Part shown: positions 18,140 to 28,877 of the stretch, in pieces
Layout: the number at the start of each line of letters is the position of its first letter
Position numbering within the stretch: position 1 is the stretch's first letter
Source of the DNA: Mesostigma viride
Lineage: Eukaryota; Streptophyta; Mesostigmatophyceae; Mesostigmatales; Mesostigmataceae
Length of the DNA: 62,000 bases
Assembly: GCA_009746045.1 (NCBI GenBank)
Contig: RPFO01000103.1
Location: 517,070 to 579,069 of the forward strand
Direction of reading: 5' to 3'
Notes under the pieces: model-generated
What the model was told of the DNA's origin: nothing
The model's database searches: none
Seen by the model: the letters and a program-made list of their open reading frames with translations, nothing else
Position numbers and translations under genes: made by a program

Positions 18140-19163
18140 TTATGGCTTCTGGACAATGATGGAGGAGGACTGGACCTGCTTCGTGCGGTTGAAGCCCAGC
18201 ACACGGATGTAGGCCTGGGGGTACTCCTTCTTGCAGTTGGAGATCTCCTCAAGAACCTGGTCGGGGTTGGTGCAGCCGAACATGGGCAGCTTGTACATCG
18301 TCCAGTAGCGGCCATCATAGTAGCATGGGCCGCGGTTGTTCTCGCGGTAGACCTGGCCGGTGGAATCGAACTCGATGCAAGGAGCATCACCGTTGCGGAC
18401 CATGTAGGTCACCTGCTTGGCGATCTGGGCCGGGGTCATCGGCGGGAGGTAGGACATGGTCTCAAACTTCTGGTTGGTGAAGGGGTTGACGACCTGAGGG
18501 AATTTCAGCAGAATCCGTGATGGATACAAACAACACGGAGAAGATATTAAGTCAGCAAAAAAGAGAATTACGAGAATTACGACAGAGTGATTACCATCAG
18601 TCATGAAGCTGTTCGGTATTTGTCATGAACTGAAGAGGAACAAAAAAGCCACGGTCAAGGTCACTGCATCACTAGCACGATCGTCAACCGGGTAAGGTGC
18701 GACCCTGGAGGCGGGAAGGCCATTTCGTCATTCCAAACCGCTGTCATACTGACATTTGAAGACTCAAATACAATCGTTATGACTAATTAGCGAAACGGCT
18801 CACGGATTCTACCATGAAGACATAGCCTTCAGGATTATACGTCAATGGTTGCCATGCTCATTGCTGGCGGCGGCTGGTGAGTCTCATAGACATTGCTGGT
18901 TTGGAGGCATTTCTCTACGTCGCAGGGCACTAGAGGAACTGCCGTGAAGCAAAGGAAGACACAATAACGCGTAAATCCCGACCAAGGCGGACATGAGGCC
19001 GACCAATATTGTCGGGCATCATGCTCACCTGCATGCACTTGACCACAGCGCCGTTCTGGACGGTCTTCTGGCTCCACTGGGATGGGGCGACGGAGGTCTT
19101 CTTCAGGCCGGTGAAGGCCGAAGACATGGGGGCCAGAGCGGCGGAAGCCATGGTGGCGGCCAT
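18140..19163 (-). CDS. RBCS: RuBisCO small subunit precursor (two exons)
   Basis: Exon 1 is 19163-19029 (45 codons) and exon 2 is 18493-18140, joined in phase 0 across a 535-bp intron (GTGAGC...CAG); the precursor is 162 aa. Exon 1 is a chloroplast transit peptide rich in Ala, Ser, Thr and Lys ([19 protein letters not shown]...), ending VVKCMQ. The mature protein begins [20 protein letters not shown] and includes [12 protein letters not shown] and AYIRVLGF. The start has a good context (CACCAATGG). The small subunit caps the L8S8 holoenzyme for CO2 fixation in the stroma. The loop between beta strands A and B ([15 protein letters not shown]) has the short, land-plant-like length rather than the long Chlamydomonas-type loop. 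The frame is intact. Confidence 0.95.
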
Positions 19164-19250
19164 TGGTGAGTGAGTGAGTGAAAAGTAAGAACAGCAGCGG
19201 GGTGCTGTGAGGTTTGAGAGCGTGAGACTCGATCGAGACGGGTGCCTGAT

Positions 19251-19260
19251 TATTTATCCA
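19251..19260 (-). promoter_or_regulatory. TATA-like element of RBCS
   Basis: Minus-strand TGGATAAATA lies about 90 bp upstream of the RBCS start codon. The following 60 bp are CT- and CA-rich and end in repeated TCACTCAC before the ATG. Position and sequence fit a TATA box of a highly expressed gene; nothing else is known. Confidence 0.5.
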
Positions 19261-20304
19261 CAGGCGCTGGGCGGCGTCTGGTCGACAGCGAAAGATGGAA
19301 CAACGATCGTGGCCTTCCAGAGATGTCATCCAACGGCTGTAGTGAATCCAGCCGCCCAGTAAGCTGTGGCGGGTTTTAGCACACCACCGTTGCGGCAGTC
19401 TCTTGTGCCTACGGTCAGTCTTGGTCATGTCCTTTTTCAGTTATGTAACGCCTGAACGTACAGCCAATTTGCGCCTAGACTACCCATCCCTTTACATTCG
19501 TAGTGGCGGATTTAGCGATTCGGGACGGCCAGGGCCTGGCTTTTTGTATTGTCAGCAATTTTTTTTAGATATTCTGCATCAAGTCGTCAACGATGAGATT
19601 TTCCGCTTGGGCCCAAAAAGCCACACGTTAATTGCGGGCGCGGCGAAGTAACGGCTTTCCTAGGTGCCATGTGGCGGCGAACTTGTGGTTGCTCCTGCTA
19701 GACCACGAACAGCTGCCACAGCCCCGAACTCCAGCTAAAACGCAACTCAACCAGCTGGGCAGATATGGCAAGTTGGCATGCTCTGGAGTCCGGACTAAGC
19801 CGAGCATTGCGGCGCCGCGAACCGGCGGCGCGCGGCGCGACGCTTCGGCCATGTCGTCTTGCCGTCCTGGTAACGTCGGGATTGTCGTAAACAACATTGA
19901 CAGCAGTATCTACAGTAAACGTTGAGGGTAGCGCCGCGCCGGTGGGTTGGTCATCAAAAACTCGCGCCAGTTCTCAAGGCCACGTGTCGCTGGTAATGCT
20001 ATGTCTCACAATAAGGAGGACGCCTGGCAGCCCCTGGGAGCAAAAGATCCTATGGCTACTACTCAGAAGCCAGCGGTGATTGGCGAGTCAAGACCTTGAG
20101 AACAGGTTGCCGCTTGGGATATGGATATGAGCTCAGCACAGTGCGGATGCGCGATCTAGGTAATCGATTACGCAGTTGTGACGAGACGTGTCATCGTAAC
20201 CCGGATTACGAGCCCGTCGAGGGCGACATCGTCATCGCGAAGCCCTTGCCCTCGTTTCGTGTAGGGTGGTGCTTGGAGGGGCGAGCTCCCTTCACTCAAC
20301 CACC
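19261..20304. other. Divergent intergenic region between RBCS and the P450
   Basis: About 1.0 kb separates the RBCS TATA-like site from the P450 start. I see no ORF with family features and no mobile-element ends. It must hold the upstream control regions of both photosynthesis-related genes. Confidence 0.5.
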
Positions 20305-23054
20305 ATGGCCACGATCAACGTCAACATGTGCTCCCTAGCGATGCCAATTGTGCAGGCATGCCCGGCGAATCCGGTGCCATCCCGGAGAACGGGCGTGTTT
20401 GGCATTCCCGTCGCGGCCCGGCGGAATGCCCGCACTGTCCACTCCCGGCATGTGGCTTACCGGCAAACCGTGTGCACGGGGAGCAGCATGTCGGGGTCCT
20501 TTAGCGAACAGCCAGAGGATAAGAAGTCGTCCTGCCCGTTCAGTGCCGTGATGGACGAGACCATCCGCTCCGCAGATGGTGCAGCTAAAACCAAGCGGAT
20601 GACCGGCGCGGGGTTGCCCATCCCCAAGCCTTCTAATATCGTACAGAATGCTAGGGATGTTGGCAGCATCATGTCGCTGGGTTTCCCCAAGGCCATCTTG
20701 GAATTTAAGAAGCGGTACGGCCCCATCTCCCGATTCGTGGGCGGCAACACGGGCTTCACGTTCGTGACCGACCCCGACAACGTGCAGTATGTGTCGACGA
20801 CCAACTCGAAGAACTACCAGGACCGCTTCCTGCCGGCCGTCTATACATACGTGTTCGAGAACAAGGGCATCCTTGGGTCCCAGGGCGAGTACAACCGCCG
20901 GCATCGGTTCCTGTGCCAGCCGCCGTTCCTCCGCGGCCAGTACTTGCTCAACTTCTCGTCGATGATCACGAGCAAGATCGCCGATTTCCGCGACGTGTGG
21001 ATCGCGGCGGGCGGCCCCACGACCGACGTGTCCAAGTCGATGCAGAAGCTGTCGTTGGATGTGATCGGCATGGTGGCGTTCTCGCACAACTTCCGCGGCG
21101 TGGACGAGGAGCGGCGGATCCACCTGGGCGGGGCCGCGATGGAGGAGGGCGCGCTGGTCAAAGCTATCAACGAGACGCAGCACATCATGGGCTCGGTTTT
21201 CATCACGCCACTCCCGATCCTCAAGGTGCTCAAAGTGCTCAAGTATCCACCACTCATGAAGATGAAGGAGGCTTTCCAGGTCATCCGGCGGGAAATGACG
21301 CAGATCATCGAGGCAAGTGGCTGGGGTTGGAATGACTCTCCCAGGGGTTATGCTAGTTCGAGAAGGGCCTGTTCCATAACATCCAATGAGGATTGTGGAG
21401 CATGCAAGGGCTAATAATAACAGCGTGACAAGCTACATGAAAAACTAGACTAGTAACGCTATGAATAATTATGAATAATGACAGCACAACACAACTAACT
21501 ATACGACAATGAGTATATGAATAAGCATGTGTGGGTGTTTGCCCAGGGCACGAAGGAAAGTTGCCAGGGAATGGTGGTTGTGGGGTGCGAGGACTTGGTG
21601 AGATCACTTGTTGGGGGGGTGGAGGTGGATGGGTAGAACCTGATCATCTTAGTAATGTACTAGGGGAGCGCTGCTAGAATAAGAGATTGGAGGTAGCGAT
21701 GAGATATCAGGGAGCGACGAGGGAGATGACCTTGACCATCCGTGGATTGAGGCGCGCCGTGCGCAGTGGATGAGGGAATCTGGAACAAGTGCCATGCATG
21801 GATCCAACTAGCGTGGTAAGTGGTCAGGAATCTTTGCTTTTAGCGTCTATTTCTTGATTAGCTTTTTCATTTACGTATTGCTAGAGTCTATCATTGCCCG
21901 GGAAGGGCAGGGAAGAGAAGGGGTTGGTTACACCCCAACACACTTCATGTGAGAGTCAATCCTTTGTGGGTTTTCTACAAGTGGGGGCCACTCAGTATGC
22001 CTCCCTTACTCCCTTATTGCCTCCCTTACTCCCTTACTACTGCCTTCCTTACTCCCTTACCGCCTCACTCACTCACGTACTGCCACCCTTACTCCCTTTT
22101 TACTGCCAACCGTACCCCACACTGGGAAAAACTCTCTCCCATCTCGCCCACGACAGGACCGCCGCACATTCCTCGCCGCAGGCGGCGAGCCCAAGAAGGA
22201 CCTCCTCGAGGTCCTCCTATTTGCCAAGGACGAGAAGGGCCAGGGGATGACGGACGACGAGCTGTGGGAGGACTGCCATGACATCATGGGCGCGGGGCAC
22301 GACACGACCGCGTCCAGCCTGACCGCGTGCATCTACATGCTTGGCCAAAACCCAGACAAGTTTGCCAAGCTGGTCGAGGAGGTGGACCGGTGGGTGGCGT
22401 TGATAGTATCCACCTCCCTCGGCTACCGTGCAGTACTTCACTCGCATGAGCACCCATTCGTATGCCTAGTGGGACGACGGCGCCCGGGGGTCGTGTAGTG
22501 CGCCAGAAACATTCTCGACCAGAAACATGGTGGGCATGCTAGGCCGCATGCTGGCGGAGGAGGTGGACCGGTGCGTGGGATAGTGGTTCTTATTTGGAAT
22601 CTTACGACGGCGTGAACAACCTGACCATCTGACTCACGACCTTTCTCCGTATGTTTCTTCCACCTCATATGCATATGCCACCTTCCACACACACACACAC
22701 TCAACAAACCAGCGTCGCCGTGTCCCCACCCATGATGACAGGGACAAGGCGGTTCTTTGGCCATGTGACTCCGATTCCTCTTTTTCTTTTCTTTTCTTTT
22801 CTTTTCTTTTCTTTTCTTTTCTTTTCTTTTCTTTTCTTTTCTCTTCTCCTCCACCTCTTTTGCGTATGCCACCCTTCGTCTCCTTTCTTCTTTCCTACCC
22901 CAACCGCACCCTGCAAGGCCGTGCCCCCACCTGGGACGTCGTGGACAAGCTGGTCATCGTTACTTACACTGTCTCAATTCAGTGTCCATTGTCTGTGTCA
23001 AATTCACCCCGCCACAAAACACATACGCGCGCACACACACGTAAAACACACATG

Positions 23055-23093
<39 letters not shown>

Positions 23094-25197
23094 ACACGAA
23101 TGCAGCGTGCTTCAAGGCCGCGTCCCCACGTACGACGACGTGGACAAGCTCGTGTACACGCAGGCGGTGCTGAAGGAGACGATGCGCCTCTTCCCCCCCA
23201 TCCCGCTCTTCCCCCGCATCGCCAAGGGCGAGGATATGCTGCCCAGCGGGCACAAGATCCCCCCGGGGGAGGTCGTCCTCATGTCCACGTTCGCGATGGG
23301 CCGCGACCCCGATGCGTGGCCCGATGTGGAGGCGTTCATTCCGGTACGTTGACACGACTAAGCTAGCTGCATCCATGAGTACCTAATGAAAAGGGATGAT
23401 TGAACAGGGCGCGACTGATCAACTACCCTTTCGTATCCCCTTTCGTTCTTAGTTTCCCTGTGCCCTATCGCCCCCGCTGCTCCCCACCCCCCTGCGACCC
23501 AGGAGCACTTCCATCCCTCGCCATACCAACACCCCCTTTCCCACTCTGACGCCCTCGCTTTCCCCTAACCCAACCCTCCACCCCCATTCCACAGGAGAGC
23601 TCCCTTGCCCCACAGTTCTTACCCCCTCCTCATCCCCCTTTGTTCGCCCCCACTCCTCCCCCAAAACCAACCACCCAGTGTGTCTAGTACGCAGAGATAC
23701 GAGTATAATGCGTAAGTAGCACGCAGAAGCACGATACAGCAAAGCTGGGTATTATAAGACGTCTAGTACGCATACCAACTGAAGGATACACTGGACTATG
23801 TATACACTGGACTTTGTATACACCAGGGTTGGGCGCAAAAGGGTTAACGTTACGTGAATGCGTAATTAGGTTGACGTAATTACGCGTGCTTTACGTTGCG
23901 CTTTAGTTGCAAACATGGGCTCGTAATGCCTTTACGTACGTCGTCCTTTACGTTGCCTTGCTTCGTCATTTTTCGCAAACAAACGTAATGTAAAGTTGAC
24001 GTAACGTAAACCCGCGTGGGAATGTCGGCAGATGGTTGCAAGTGAAGGGGCTCTACTCTCTAGTGGAGTTGAGTTGAGTTTATTCCTGCTTGTGGTCCGA
24101 CAGGGTTATTAATAGTGGATCCATAGGTTGGTCTCGGGGCTTGTCTAGTGAGCTCTTGTAGGCCTAATGGCGCCGCGTCGGCGCGGCGCCAGGTGGTGCA
24201 TGGACAGCAGTGTCTAGTTTCGGCCATGGAAATGGTGGGAAATCATGAGCTTTTGTGTGGTTTTACGTTTTTACTTTACGTTACGTCTTTACGTTACGTC
24301 TTTACGTTACGCATGTAAACCTTAACGTAGATTTTACGTCTTACGTCACCCTTTTTTCCATTTTACGTGTTTACGTTACGTCAACTCCCTGACCCCCTTT
24401 ACGCCCAACCCTGGTATACACTGTACTAGGTATGCCCTGAATTATGTATACACTGGACTAGGTATACACTGGACTAGGTATACACTGGACTAGGTGTGCC
24501 CTGGACTAGGTGTACACTGGACTAGGTGTGCCCTGTACTATGTGTACACTGTACTAGGTGTGCCCTGGACTATGTGTACACTGTACTAGGTAGGTATACA
24601 CTGTACTAGATGTCTCTGCAACCACCCAACACCGACCTTGCACGCAGGAGCGCATCCTGCTCCCGCGATATTGACTGCTCTGTCTCTTCTTTCTCTCTTC
24701 CTCTGTGCTCTATCGCCCCTGCTACTCCCCTCCCGTTTCCACCCGAGGAGCGCCCCCTACCCGACCCATACCAGCTCCCTCTCTCTCGATACTCGTGACG
24801 TATGCCACGCGCACTAACTGAACTATCAACTGAACCATTTATCAAGAGGAGACAACCATTTTTGTCTGCAACCACCCAACCCCACTCGTTCCCACCCCAG
24901 GAGCGCTTCCTCCCCGAGGAAGAGGCCAAGCGCCACAGGTTCCAGTACACGCCCTTTGGCGCGGGCCCCCGCATGTGCCTCGGCCCCATCTTTGCGATGA
25001 TGACAATGACGCTCGCGCTGTCCATGCTCACGCAGCGCTTTGAGTTCCGGCCGGTCTCGCCGACCACGCCGCAGATCCCCTTTGACTATGACATTGTTAT
25101 GAACTTCAAGGAGCCGGTCATCATGAAGGTCGTTCCCCGCAAGTCGGGCCCCGGGATCGCGACACCTGACGCCGCCAGGGAGGCCGCGCTGGCGTGA
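20305..25197 (+). CDS. Cytochrome P450, plastid-type, CYP97-like (four exons, 591 aa)
   Basis: Exons are 20305-21312, 22157-22389, 23106-23343 and 24901-25197 (1776 nt, in frame throughout). Intron 1 uses a GC donor (GAG|GCAAGT); introns 2 and 3 are GT-AG. I chose the ATG at 20305 (CCACCATGG context). The first ~75 residues are rich in Arg, Ala, Ser and Val, like a plastid transit peptide. P450 hallmarks: I-helix AGHDTTAS (exon 2), K-helix ExxR in KETMRLFPP, the PERF motif split by intron 3 (P|ERF), and the haem loop FGAGPRMCLG with its Cys. Substrate region and N-terminal RYGPISRF resemble CYP97 carotenoid ring hydroxylases, but the haem loop differs from the usual FSGGPRKCVG. A carotenoid or other plastid lipid hydroxylase is inferred. 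Confidence 0.85.
22550..22955 (+). repeat. Decayed copies of exon 2 end and exon 3 start inside P450 intron 2
   Basis: 22550-22572 repeats the exon 2 end (GAGGAGGTGGACCGGTG). 22913-22955 repeats the exon 3 start (CAAGGCCGTGCCCCCAC ... GTGGACAAGCTGGTC). Between them lies a pyrimidine tract. Together they look like a duplicated intron with its flanking exon edges. Confidence 0.75.
22776..22846. repeat. CTTTT microsatellite in P450 intron 2
   Basis: About a dozen perfect TTTTC units. A (CA)n tract at about 23030-23092 lies further along the same intron, just upstream of the exon 3 acceptor. Confidence 0.95.
23824..24413. mobile_element. hAT-type MITE (590 bp) in P450 intron 3
   Basis: The ends CAGGGTTGGGCG and CGCCCAACCCTG are perfect inverted repeats of the hAT kind, flanked by the 8-bp duplication GTATACAC (23816-23823 and 24414-24421). 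The interior has many TTACGT / ACGTAA words in both orientations close to each end, like hAT subterminal transposase-binding motifs. There is no transposase. Caution: the flank is a GTATACACTGGACTAG minisatellite, so the 8-bp match alone would be weak. Confidence 0.85.
24414..24610. repeat. Minisatellite GTATACACTGGACTAG-type in P450 intron 3
   Basis: Roughly a dozen degenerate 15-16 bp units (TATACACTGGACTAGG / TGTGCCCTGGACTAGG). Two more units precede the MITE at about 23785-23823, so the MITE inserted into this array. Confidence 0.9.
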
Positions 25198-28100
25198 GCG
25201 GGGACAAGCGGTCATGGGCTCCAAGTGAATAGGACGCGTCCAGGATGAATGCAAACACCGGCCTCTTGTTTTTTACTATTCCCTCATCGCTGTGGGATTC
25301 AGCGAATGAGTCGCTAGGAGGCATCCTGCTGAAGGCCTCCCTGAGCGAGGCATGTTTGCGCGGGCCCCCGGGGGGGGGGGGGGGGGGGGGGGGCGGGGGG
25401 CCATTTTGATGGGTACAAATCCTCGCCTTCCTGTTGGGCCCGCAGGGTGGGAGGGGGGAGGAGGGGACGGTTGGTGGTGTGGGGTGGCTGCGTTGCCGGT
25501 GGGGGGGTGGCAGCACGGTCTCGTGTGCACGGGGGTGGCACGGACTGTCAATTTTGATGATGGGTGCGTACTGGGATTGTCCTTGACCACTGGCGATGAC
25601 GATCAATTCTGCTGATTATTTAGTTTACAATCACGTAGACTGCGTCAAAGGCGCTGATACTCGGGGGTTGGTTTGGGTATCAAGCCCGTTGGAGTGAGGG
25701 GGGAACTCTTAACTTTTCCTTGGGGGGGGGGGGGGGGGAAGGAAAGTGTTGTGTAGTTTCCGGGGGGGAATCAGGCTTACCTGGAGTTTCGACAAACTCG
25801 GGATGTTTTGGACCCACGTGCCTTGCTGGCAGGTTGGCCTAGAGCACGCGTGCGGATCATCAACGGGGAGAGTCCTGGGTTTGCCCAGTGGATTAGATAT
25901 TAGAATAGGATTAGATATTGGAATAGATTGCGATGGAGGATTAGATATTAGAATAGGATTAGATATTGGAATATATTGCGATGGAGGCACGGAGGAACAC
26001 TGTCCACAGTGGAGCACGTGTCGCTTTCTGGAGAGGGTGGTTAGCCTGCCAGCACGGCTCTGCGTTGGCGCCTTCTAGATGGTTTGTGTCAACGTGGCGC
26101 CGACAGCCCCGTGTGTCTGTGCATGGGACGTGCCGCCCTGGAAGAAGAGTGGAAGCCTACCGAAAGGGGCTTGCCTGCCAAGCGCCAGGGATGCAGTGGT
26201 AAGCTGGCGCACGCTGGCTGTACCGATGGACCCCAACCACGAGGAGCTTGCCTTGTGATGCGGTATCGCCTTGGTCCGGTGGAGGCGGGTCAAAGCCTGT
26301 TGGAGCGGGAGCCTCTTGGAGCGCCTCTTGAAGCCGCGTGAAGTGGTTTGAGGTGGTTGGTCTGTTGGAGGGGGGTGGGGGCATCATTGGGCCCCCTTGC
26401 CGCACAGGGATCTCAAGGCCCTCAAGGAGAGCGGGCCCAAGAGCGGCGTGGGACAAGGAGGGCGCGGTGGTCACAGCGTCACGGTGGTCGCTAGCCCACA
26501 GCTTCACAAGGTCACAGCGGCCACAAGGTCGCGGCTTGTCACGGTTGGGGCTTTACAAGGTCACAGCGGCCACAAGGGCATGAAGGACTCTCACGTTTCA
26601 AGGGTACCGCGGCGACCACCACTACCACCACCACCGCCCCATTGAGAAATGAGGGATCACCGTGCCGGATGCCTCCGCTATTTGGCTGTGCACGTGCCGT
26701 TGGCAAGTATTGGGCGGCCAGTATGACCTCGCCGACTGCATTCATCCAGCGTTTGCCATCGGTGCCGGCGCATCCGGTGCGAACGAGTATAATGTGCGTA
26801 ATGCCTGCAAGCACCGACCAACTGGTGCGGTGCTGCTAGTTTGCCGGGCGACGCGATAGCTGGGTGACCACCCCTGGGCTGCGGCGTGGCATGGTCCTAG
26901 CCCGCCGGCTGAGGCCAGGGTCTTACTAATACTTAATCGCAAGCCAAGTGGGGGCGCGCGTTCATGCTGGGAGCTGTGCTGTCTGCCAGCTCATGCTCGA
27001 GACGTGGTAACTCTGGCAGATGCTGTGCCGGCATGAGCGCGCCTCGTGCGTCCACCGGGGGTGGGACAGTATGGTCCCCGCTGGCCCATGTGTGTTCGGG
27101 AGGGGGGAGCACGGAAAGGGGGGGGGGGGGGGGGGGGGATAGCGTCCATTCACTCTTGAATGGAGGGCAGCTGGCAGGGTATGGAGCGTGCTCCGCCTGT
27201 TCAGCATTATAGTTCCGGCACCAAGTGTGTGGGCCAGGTGCTGGCTCTGTAGGCGCCCTAGAACTAGAGATTTTGGATAAAGAGGGCGGTCCTCTCTTTT
27301 TGCCGGAAAATCAGGCAGTCCTGGCCCTTTTCTCGCAGAGCCTAGGGGCTCGCTGGTGCCCATCTGCACATACTGGTATAGTATACACATACTAGTTTAC
27401 TATACTACACTACTATACTATACTGGTATCTGTGCATAGTGGCATGGATCTGCGGTGGCTTGGCCCTGCGGTCGGCACATGGCGTGGTTCATCCCTCTCG
27501 CCGAGCTCCGCGCCGGCCTGCCGTTCACGCGGGTGTCTCGCCCCTCTGTGTTGGCTGTTTGGAAAGGCAGCCAGTCTTACCTTGTTGGCGTGTTGGACGA
27601 GACTTGGCTGTCTCCCCGCTCCGCCGAACAGGTCCCGTAAGCGAAGATCGCGCATCAAGTCATGGAGCCGAGAGGAGAGTAGGGGAAGGGAGGGGGAGGG
27701 GAAACGACGGGAGGGATGAAGGGAAGAGAGGGGAGGGGGGAGGGAAGGGAAGGGACAGGAAGGGACGGGAAGGGACGGGAAGGGACGGGAAGGGACGGGA
27801 AGGGACGGGAAGGGACGGGAGAGCAGGGAAAGGGAAGGGCGGCCAGGCCAAGTAGCACGAGGAGGCTGCCTAGCAGCCCTCCCGCTCGTTGCTGATTAAC
27901 CACTACCATGAAGTCCTGATGAGAGGTTGGTCTGTGAACAAGGTCATCCTTGTGGCTCGACTGGGATCGCGGCGGTGAAGCACGAGGCGACACGTGGCCT
28001 GCCCTTCATGCTGACAGGTGGCAGCATGTGGCGGTGACGTGTGGGACTTTTTGTCCTGTCTCTCGATGGCTGGCGTGGTCGAGCATGAGGGTCGCAGATC

Positions 28101-28421
28101 TATTCATTATCTGCTCACGCTCGCAGTTGGGGCCCTCGCAGTCGAGCCGTGTTCTGATGGTCTTCCCATGGTCAATCTGATAGTCTTCCAGACTAACAGG
28201 AGCATGACGGTCGTCGTGGACATTGTCGGCCTCTCTGTGGAGGGCTGGGGTAGCCTTCGTCGGGGAACCGAGCCCCCGCACCGGGCCGTGCACCAGAGGC
28301 ACCTTTGTCAGTCTGATTGGGCAGCTGTGCCTGGAAAGGCCCAGTGCCTGGGAGACCAGTATGTGAAATGCCCGGTGCATTTGGTGGGTAATGCGTGGTG
28401 CTGGGGTGTTATTTGCCCTTG
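25198..28421. other. Repeat-rich interval downstream of the P450, no gene recognised
   Basis: It holds G-homopolymers at about 25369-25393, 25721-25738 and 27118-27139, a twice-repeated ~49-bp GGATTAGATATTAGAATAGG unit (25890-25985), repeated AAGGTCACAGCGGCCACAAG words (26507-26577), and a decamer array at 27738-27825. Open frames here are compositional and lack recognisable domains. The P450 3' UTR presumably occupies the start. Confidence 0.5.
27738..27825. repeat. Decamer array AGGGACGGGA
   Basis: Eight or nine tandem copies of AGGGACGGGA, embedded in a longer AGGGA-rich purine tract starting near 27680. Confidence 0.95.
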
Positions 28422-28433
28422 TAATGTACATAC

Positions 28434-28502
28434 CCCATCCATCATGAAATATGTGCTACATGACCTCCCCACGGAGGCATGTTATAATTTAATTTAATTT
28501 TT
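28434..28502 (+). mobile_element. Family B LINE 3' end, 69-bp truncated insertion
   Basis: CCCATCCATCATGAAATATG, GTGCTACATGACCTCC, CCACGGAGGCATGTTAT and an AATTTAATTTAATTTTT tail match the minus-strand 3' end of 7617-7700. The 12-bp duplication TAATGTACATAC (28422-28433 and 28503-28514) is perfect. This defines the family B terminus and its TTTAA-type tail. Confidence 0.88.
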
Positions 28503-28877
28503 TAATGTACATACAATAAACAAGCACCCCTTTTTGTTGTTAGGACGCGCAGCGCGATAGCTGTCCAGATTTGCTGCTGCTGTTTTGCGGCAGGCAGACA
28601 GCTGCGTGCTGGATGGGTTTGATGAGGCATGTTTGCATCTACATGCCTTGTTGGTGGGGTATGATATTATGGTCTGCTAGTGTCTGGGCATCTTGCATAT
28701 CATGTAGTTTACAGACTTTGCCCAGCCATAGCGATGAGTTAGATGTGTCTGACTGTCTAGAAGGGTCTTTAGAGTGTGCAAGTTGACGTTGGAACTAAAG
28801 TACCAGCGTGCATGCAGTATTGAAAGTGACCAGTCAGGCACACCTCATAATTAAGTGCAACCGCATTAATTAATTAA

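Larger units (their letters stand above)
23458..24765 (+). repeat. Decoy copies of the exon 4 acceptor in P450 intron 3
   Basis: The true junction is CACCCCAG|GAGCGCTTCC at 24900/24901. Similar pyrimidine tract plus junction words occur at about 23503 (CGACCCAG|GAGCACTTCC), 23595 (TTCCACAG|GAGAGCTCCC) and 24741 (CCACCCGAG|GAGCGCCCCC). The shared preceding words CTATCGCCCC(C/T)GCT show these are duplicated segments. Confidence 0.65.

Noticed and set aside
20335-21183. 282-aa minus-strand ORF over P450 exon 1
   Set aside because: Antisense shadow in GC-rich codons; the plus strand has the full set of P450 motifs with correct splicing.
25276-25606. Proline-rich minus-strand ORFs downstream of the P450
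   Set aside because: Produced by a G-homopolymer and low-complexity G-rich sequence; no start context or conserved segment.
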